64,000 nucleotides of DNA from Epiperipatus broadwayi (lineage: Eukaryota; Onychophora; Udeonychophora; Euonychophora; Peripatidae). The stretch is taken from assembly GCA_028023455.1 (NCBI GenBank), contig JAQFVV010000284.1:1130246-1194245 (forward strand), written 5' to 3'. Under the pieces are notes generated by a model. It was not told the origin of the DNA. It saw only the letters and a list, made by a program, of their open reading frames with translations, and searched no databases. Positions 60,410-64,000 of this stretch are shown here, piece after piece (within the stretch, counting starts at the first letter, position 1; every line of letters starts with the position of its first letter). Made by a program: the position numbers and the translations under genes.

Positions 60410-60855
60410 TTTGAATACAAGTATAAAGTATATATTGAATTTTAGATGTAATTACAGGGGATTTAACTTTCAAGTTTTCTTCAGCTAAAACACTCGATCT
60501 TATATAAACGTTACACATGTCCACATACATGCAAGAAAAGATAAATGATCTCCTGTATGAACCAGCACTCATCAGTTGGTCCAAATCATCATCTTCCACA
60601 CACATATATAATCAGTGTTCAGTTTATATTAAAATAGAAAATCTTCAAACTGTAATGGACAGCCTTCAATATTATCCACCCTACAAGTCTTCAGCCACCT
60701 ATATTATTAAAAATCTGATGGTGGAATGTGCATAGCCCCTGCTGTTGCCAATATTGTTGTCATACCCATGTTGACTTTAAGTCACTATGACTCTTCATAT
60801 ATAAGACCTTAATATATCTATTTAAATACATAGAAGAGGGATGGGCATAATTCAG
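60410..60855 (-). mobile_element. MITE family copy (unit 2 type), full length
   Basis: On the minus strand the block order matches 18298-18750: tgcccatccc, gtgacttaaagtcaacatggg, ccatcatcagattt, gctgtccattacagtttgaa, gagcactgattatatat, ggaccaactgatgagtgctg, ending aaatcccctgtaatta. The plus-strand frame at 60517-60735 is incidental. Confidence 0.75.
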
Positions 60856-60864
60856 ACTGAATCT

Positions 60865-61045
60865 GTAATTATTGAATACAAGTATAATGTATATACTGAA
60901 CATTAAATATAATTTGAGGGGATTGGAACACAGACTTTCAAACTCCCTTCAGCTATTTACTCCATTTAATATAACTGATACACATGACCACACACAAGCA
61001 AAAAAGATTTTGTGCTGAACCAGCACTCGTCAGTTAGCCATGTGA
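60865..61045 (-). mobile_element. MITE family copy (unit 1 type), 5'-shortened
   Basis: Read on the minus strand it runs from ggctaactgacgagtgctgg to gttccaatcccctcaaatta and is followed by the unit at 60855-60410. This is the same unit 1-unit 2 order as the plus-strand dimer at 17829-18750. The 5' part is missing. Confidence 0.65.
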
Positions 61046-61545
61046 ATCAATTATATAAGATGGAGTAAATACTATTTATTAAAGAAGAATATTTAAAATT
61101 AAAATATTGCCAAAAAAATTATTAGTAAACAAAATAAAATGTAACTATGTATGTTAAATTTTTTACCTGGGGTTAATGTGCAAGAGATTATTATAGTCAA
61201 ATGGTAATGTGTGATTCTCATTGATTATAATTTGCTACTATTAGCTACCATTAGTTTTTCTTTTCATTATATTCAATAATACTTTCAATTTCAGAATTGT
61301 GCTCATAATTTTTGTTTGCAGATCACATGTACTGTATGGTTCAGTAGTGTTAAAATCATTCCTGTGGTGTTTAATATGATATTCTTATTTAGACCACCAT
61401 TATTCTGATATGCATGAATTTTTAACCTTTCCCCCCAAAACTATTAGATCTTTTAATATTATATTATAGAATTATATGTCAAGATTACAGTTTCTGTGAA
61501 ATATCCATTAATAAAAAATTTGAAATATTAATAAAATCAGATAAA
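61046..61545. other. AT-rich sequence, nothing recognised
   Basis: No gene or repeat that I can support. Confidence 0.4.
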
Positions 61546-61549
61546 ACCA

Positions 61550-62330
61550 AAATTTTGCAATTTTGTATAAACGTTTATTTTAAATAAAAATGATATTGGA
61601 AATTTAATATTTTTAATACATTTTATAAAAAAGTTAAACATCCTTAAAATATGTCAAATTCACAACTTTATATATTATCCAGAAATAAAAAAAATTGCAA
61701 TTCTATGCTAAAAGTCTTACTTTCAACATAAATGGAAGAGTCAATATAAGATTTTTCTATGCTATAGCATCAGCTAAAATAAAAGGGATTGTATACAGTT
61801 AAACTTTAATAACAAAAATTTACTCTTTTTTGAACACTAAAAATTCACTTTCAGATTAAAATTAAAACACTAAATAAACAGTAACAGTTTTTTCTGCTCT
61901 CACATCAGTTAGATGCATATGATGAGAGTTTAATACCAATAATACATTGTTATAATAAAGTTAGTCTTCTTATTTTTAAGCTATGTAAAACTAATTCAAA
62001 AAGAAAATAGCAATTCTATGATAAATATTCGCTTACAGTAAAAGTATTAAAATATAATGGCAGTTTTCTAGGGAGTTGCATCAATTAGAGTAAAATAAAA
62101 GCATTTGGTCAGAGTTTAATATTCATAATGCGAATTCAATACAGAAATTAAACTAGTTTTTAAGTTACATAAAATTCACATTGGTATACTATATTTAAAA
62201 ACAAAAAATTTGCTATTTTACATCAAAGATCTATTCTCAAAATGTTATAAGAAAAAGAATATTAATGTAGCAAATACTTTTACAATAGACTGCAATTTCT
62301 ATAATAATGTAGAAAAAAAATTTGTTATAT
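61550..62330. repeat. Degenerate tandem repeats of ~175-350 bp
   Basis: The words gcaattctatg.taaa, gttttct, gcatcarytaaa.taaaag and agtttaatamyrataat recur in the same order about three times, with heavy divergence. Confidence 0.5.
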
Positions 62331-62654
62331 TTTTTTTTGCCTCAAAAATGGCAAAAAAAAAAATTATTAACTAATGTAAGTAATGAATTTTTTTTATTCA
62401 ATTACATTTTTAAAGTATCTTATACATATACTTTGTAAACATTAGGAATGGTCATTTATTGAGTCACCATTTTATATATGCATTGAGTCAATTTCACTTA
62501 GAAATGCAGAACTATTTTCCATGCATGTAAATGTATGTTTTGTTTCAATAATTTCAATGTTTTAAAACCAATATTCATTATAATAATAAAATATAAAAGT
62601 ATTATTTAGCAATATTTTATAAGAATTTTTATGAATGTTTTCACTTAGAAATGC

Positions 62655-62795
62655 AAAAATTTTTTGCTATCAAGTATATTTACTTAATTTATATTTAATT
62701 ATAAGGGATTTGAACTCAGACTTTTAAGCTTCCTACAGCTATCCACTCCATTTTATATAACTGATACACATAACCACATATATGTAAAAAAGAGA
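62655..62795 (-). repeat. MITE family fragment (terminal part)
   Basis: On the minus strand gtgtatcagttatataaaat, ggagtggatagctg and gtctgagttcaaatccctta follow the same order as in the copies at 60865-61045 and 18160-18225. Confidence 0.6.
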
Positions 62796-63101
62796 AATGT
62801 ATCTGCAATATAATGTATTTTGTTCTATATAGATCATTTAAATATTAATTTATTTTTATTAAATTTATTTTTTAAAATATTATTCACTAATAAGTTTATT
62901 TTAAAGTATGCTAATTTTTGATTTTTAAATATGTTCCATTTTATAAATATTATTAAGGTATATATTTAATTTTGTCCACTTTTTAAAAAGTTTTTAGAAT
63001 TTTGAGTCTAGATTTTCAGAATAATGAGATACAATATGTATTTTAGAAAGAATAGAGACTAAGAAACTAAATTTGAAAACTTTTAATACAAAAATCAATT
63101 C

Positions 63102-63114
63102 AATAATAATAATA

Positions 63115-63188
<74 letters not shown>

Positions 63189-63199
63189 CATCATCATCT
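63102..63199. repeat. (AAT/ATT)n microsatellite
   Basis: About 29 trinucleotide units ending in atcatcatc. The poly-Ile frames on either strand here are artefacts. Confidence 0.95.
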
Positions 63200-63510
63200 C
63201 TGTGCAAGATATATATGTCAATTCTGGTGTGTTATCTGTTTCTAAACTATACAAGTTTAGAATTGTCATTGATATATATTGTCCTCGTTTTTTACTGTGT
63301 CGTAAAGTATCAATTATAAATACCAGCTTGGCTAACAAATTTCAACTGGTGGTTCCAGATTTTTCTTTAGAAATGAGTCGTAGACAATTTAATTACAATG
63401 GACTCAGGCTCTTTAATTCTTTTGTTACTGACTGTTCAATTGATGTTGATAATTTATCTTTTTATATTTTTAAAAAATATTTAAAATTTTGGTTATTGTC
63501 TCATGTGTAA
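63200..63510 (+). pseudogene. CR1/jockey-type LINE C-terminal fragment
   Basis: About 103 codons are open from the end of the (ATT)n tract to TAA at 63508-63510. The segment VVPDFSLEMSRRQFNYNGLRLFNSF ... YIFKKYLKFWLL matches the usual end of CR1-like ORF2 proteins (P...E..rrsF.y.g..lwNslP ... Fk..lk.yL). The RT itself is missing, as in a strongly 5'-truncated insertion. The frame is intact as far as it goes. Confidence 0.7.
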
Positions 63511-63779
63511 TATATTGATTAATTAATATGTATATATTTTATTTAATATGTATATCTCTTTGGTTGTATTTATTCTTATATTATTTGTTTTAGTTTACTT
63601 GTTTTAGTATTTATAGTATAGTAATGTATTTTATTATTATTATTGTTTATTTTTGTTGGTGTTTTTGTTTTTGGTTTGTAATTAATAATTTAGGAAAGAC
63701 TCCTAGCACAAGTTTATTTTGTTTGGAGTATTTTTCTTATTTATATGTATTGTTTGATTAATAATAAATAAATAAATAA
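63511..63779 (+). other. 3' UTR and (AATA)n tail of the CR1-like LINE
   Basis: A T-rich 3' UTR contains gactcc (about 63696) and ggagt (about 63725), which could pair around tagcacaagtttattttgtt as a 3' stem-loop. The element ends in aataaataaataaataaa, a short repeated tail typical of CR1-like elements. Confidence 0.65.
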
Positions 63780-63780
63780 A

Positions 63781-63851
<71 letters not shown>
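63780..63851. repeat. (ATT)n microsatellite
   Basis: About 24 ATT units between the tail of the first LINE and the second tail. Confidence 0.95.
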
Positions 63852-64000
63852 GTAATATCTGTGTGCTTTTAATATTCTATGTTATATTTATATTTTTGTA
63901 TTGTATTAGTATTTTTAGTTGTTATATTTAAATTCCTTGTTCAAGATTTTTCTTGTACATTTATTGTTTGTTTCATAATAAATAAATAAATAAATAAATA
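63852..64000 (+). mobile_element. Second CR1-like LINE 3' end, tail only
   Basis: The words tttttcttgtacatttattg and tgtttcataataaataaata resemble the end of the first LINE (tttttcttatttatatgtattg, tttgattaataataaataaa). Only the last 150 nt or so of a related element are present, and the tail runs past the window edge. Confidence 0.55.

Noticed and set aside
62994-63338. Minus-strand frame with a poly-isoleucine tract
   Set aside because: It is produced by the (ATT)n repeat. The true coding signal is the plus-strand LINE end at 63200-63510.
1-64000. CRISPR array, bacterial operon or ribosomal RNA
   Set aside because: No regularly spaced repeats with unique spacers, no operon-like gene packing and no rRNA-like conserved sequence. 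The content is eukaryotic repeats.

Overview
The window looks like repeat-rich, strongly AT-biased DNA from an invertebrate animal nuclear genome. The evidence is the mixture of element types: a Tx1/L1-like LINE, an RTE-type LINE, a CR1-like LINE 3' end, a Ty3/gypsy LTR retrotransposon, two different hAT transposons, TA-flanked MITE-like units, tRNA-like sequences, and long (TA)n, (ATT)n and (GATA)n tracts. I cannot name the lineage from the sequence. I see no convincing host gene, no rRNA and no CRISPR array. Nearly every sizeable coding region belongs to a transposable element, and most are broken.

Layout. 340-2960: left copy of a 2.6 kb segment that recurs, inverted, at 48.66-56.23 kb. 5.1-8.1 kb: GATA-type microsatellite and decayed tandem repeats. 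8.56 kb: a tRNA-like sequence with a glycine-type body and a UGC anticodon. 8.8-17.8 kb: AT-rich with no recognisable gene, apart from a 66-nt hairpin at 10.39 kb. 17.8-18.75 kb: a tandem dimer of a MITE-like repeat. 19.26-20.85 kb: a hAT element with a perfect 8-bp target duplication and a LINE tail fragment inside its limits. 21.05-23.2 kb: a second, decayed hAT with TTF-finger transposase remains. 24.66-36.0 kb: a minus-strand Ty3/gypsy retrotransposon with two LTRs of about 2.2 kb and eroded gag, protease, RT, RNase H and integrase. 37.23-37.46 kb: a foldback element. 37.51-38.84 kb: a 5'-truncated RTE LINE with an 11-bp target duplication and an open reading frame. 41.65-42.0 kb: a shorter RTE 3' fragment. 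43.9-48.0 kb: several foldback or inverted repeat families. 48.66-56.23 kb: right copy of the inverted segment, split by a 4.77 kb Tx1/L1-like LINE. 59-62.8 kb: degenerate tandem repeats and more copies of the dimeric MITE family. 63.1-64 kb: two CR1-like LINE 3' ends, each preceded by an (ATT)n tract.

The elements do not form a pathway. They record successive insertions. The two inverted copies give an empty-site/filled-site comparison that fixes the ends of the Tx1-like LINE. The target duplications of hAT-1 and the RTE element fix theirs. The RTE copy keeps an unbroken reading frame and an exact duplication, so it looks youngest. The gypsy element, whose LTRs have diverged, and hAT-2, which carries many stops, look old. 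The least ordinary features are the dimeric MITE family, the tRNA-like gene at 8.56 kb, the pre-miRNA-sized hairpin at 10.39 kb, and the LINE tails repeatedly joined to (ATT)n.
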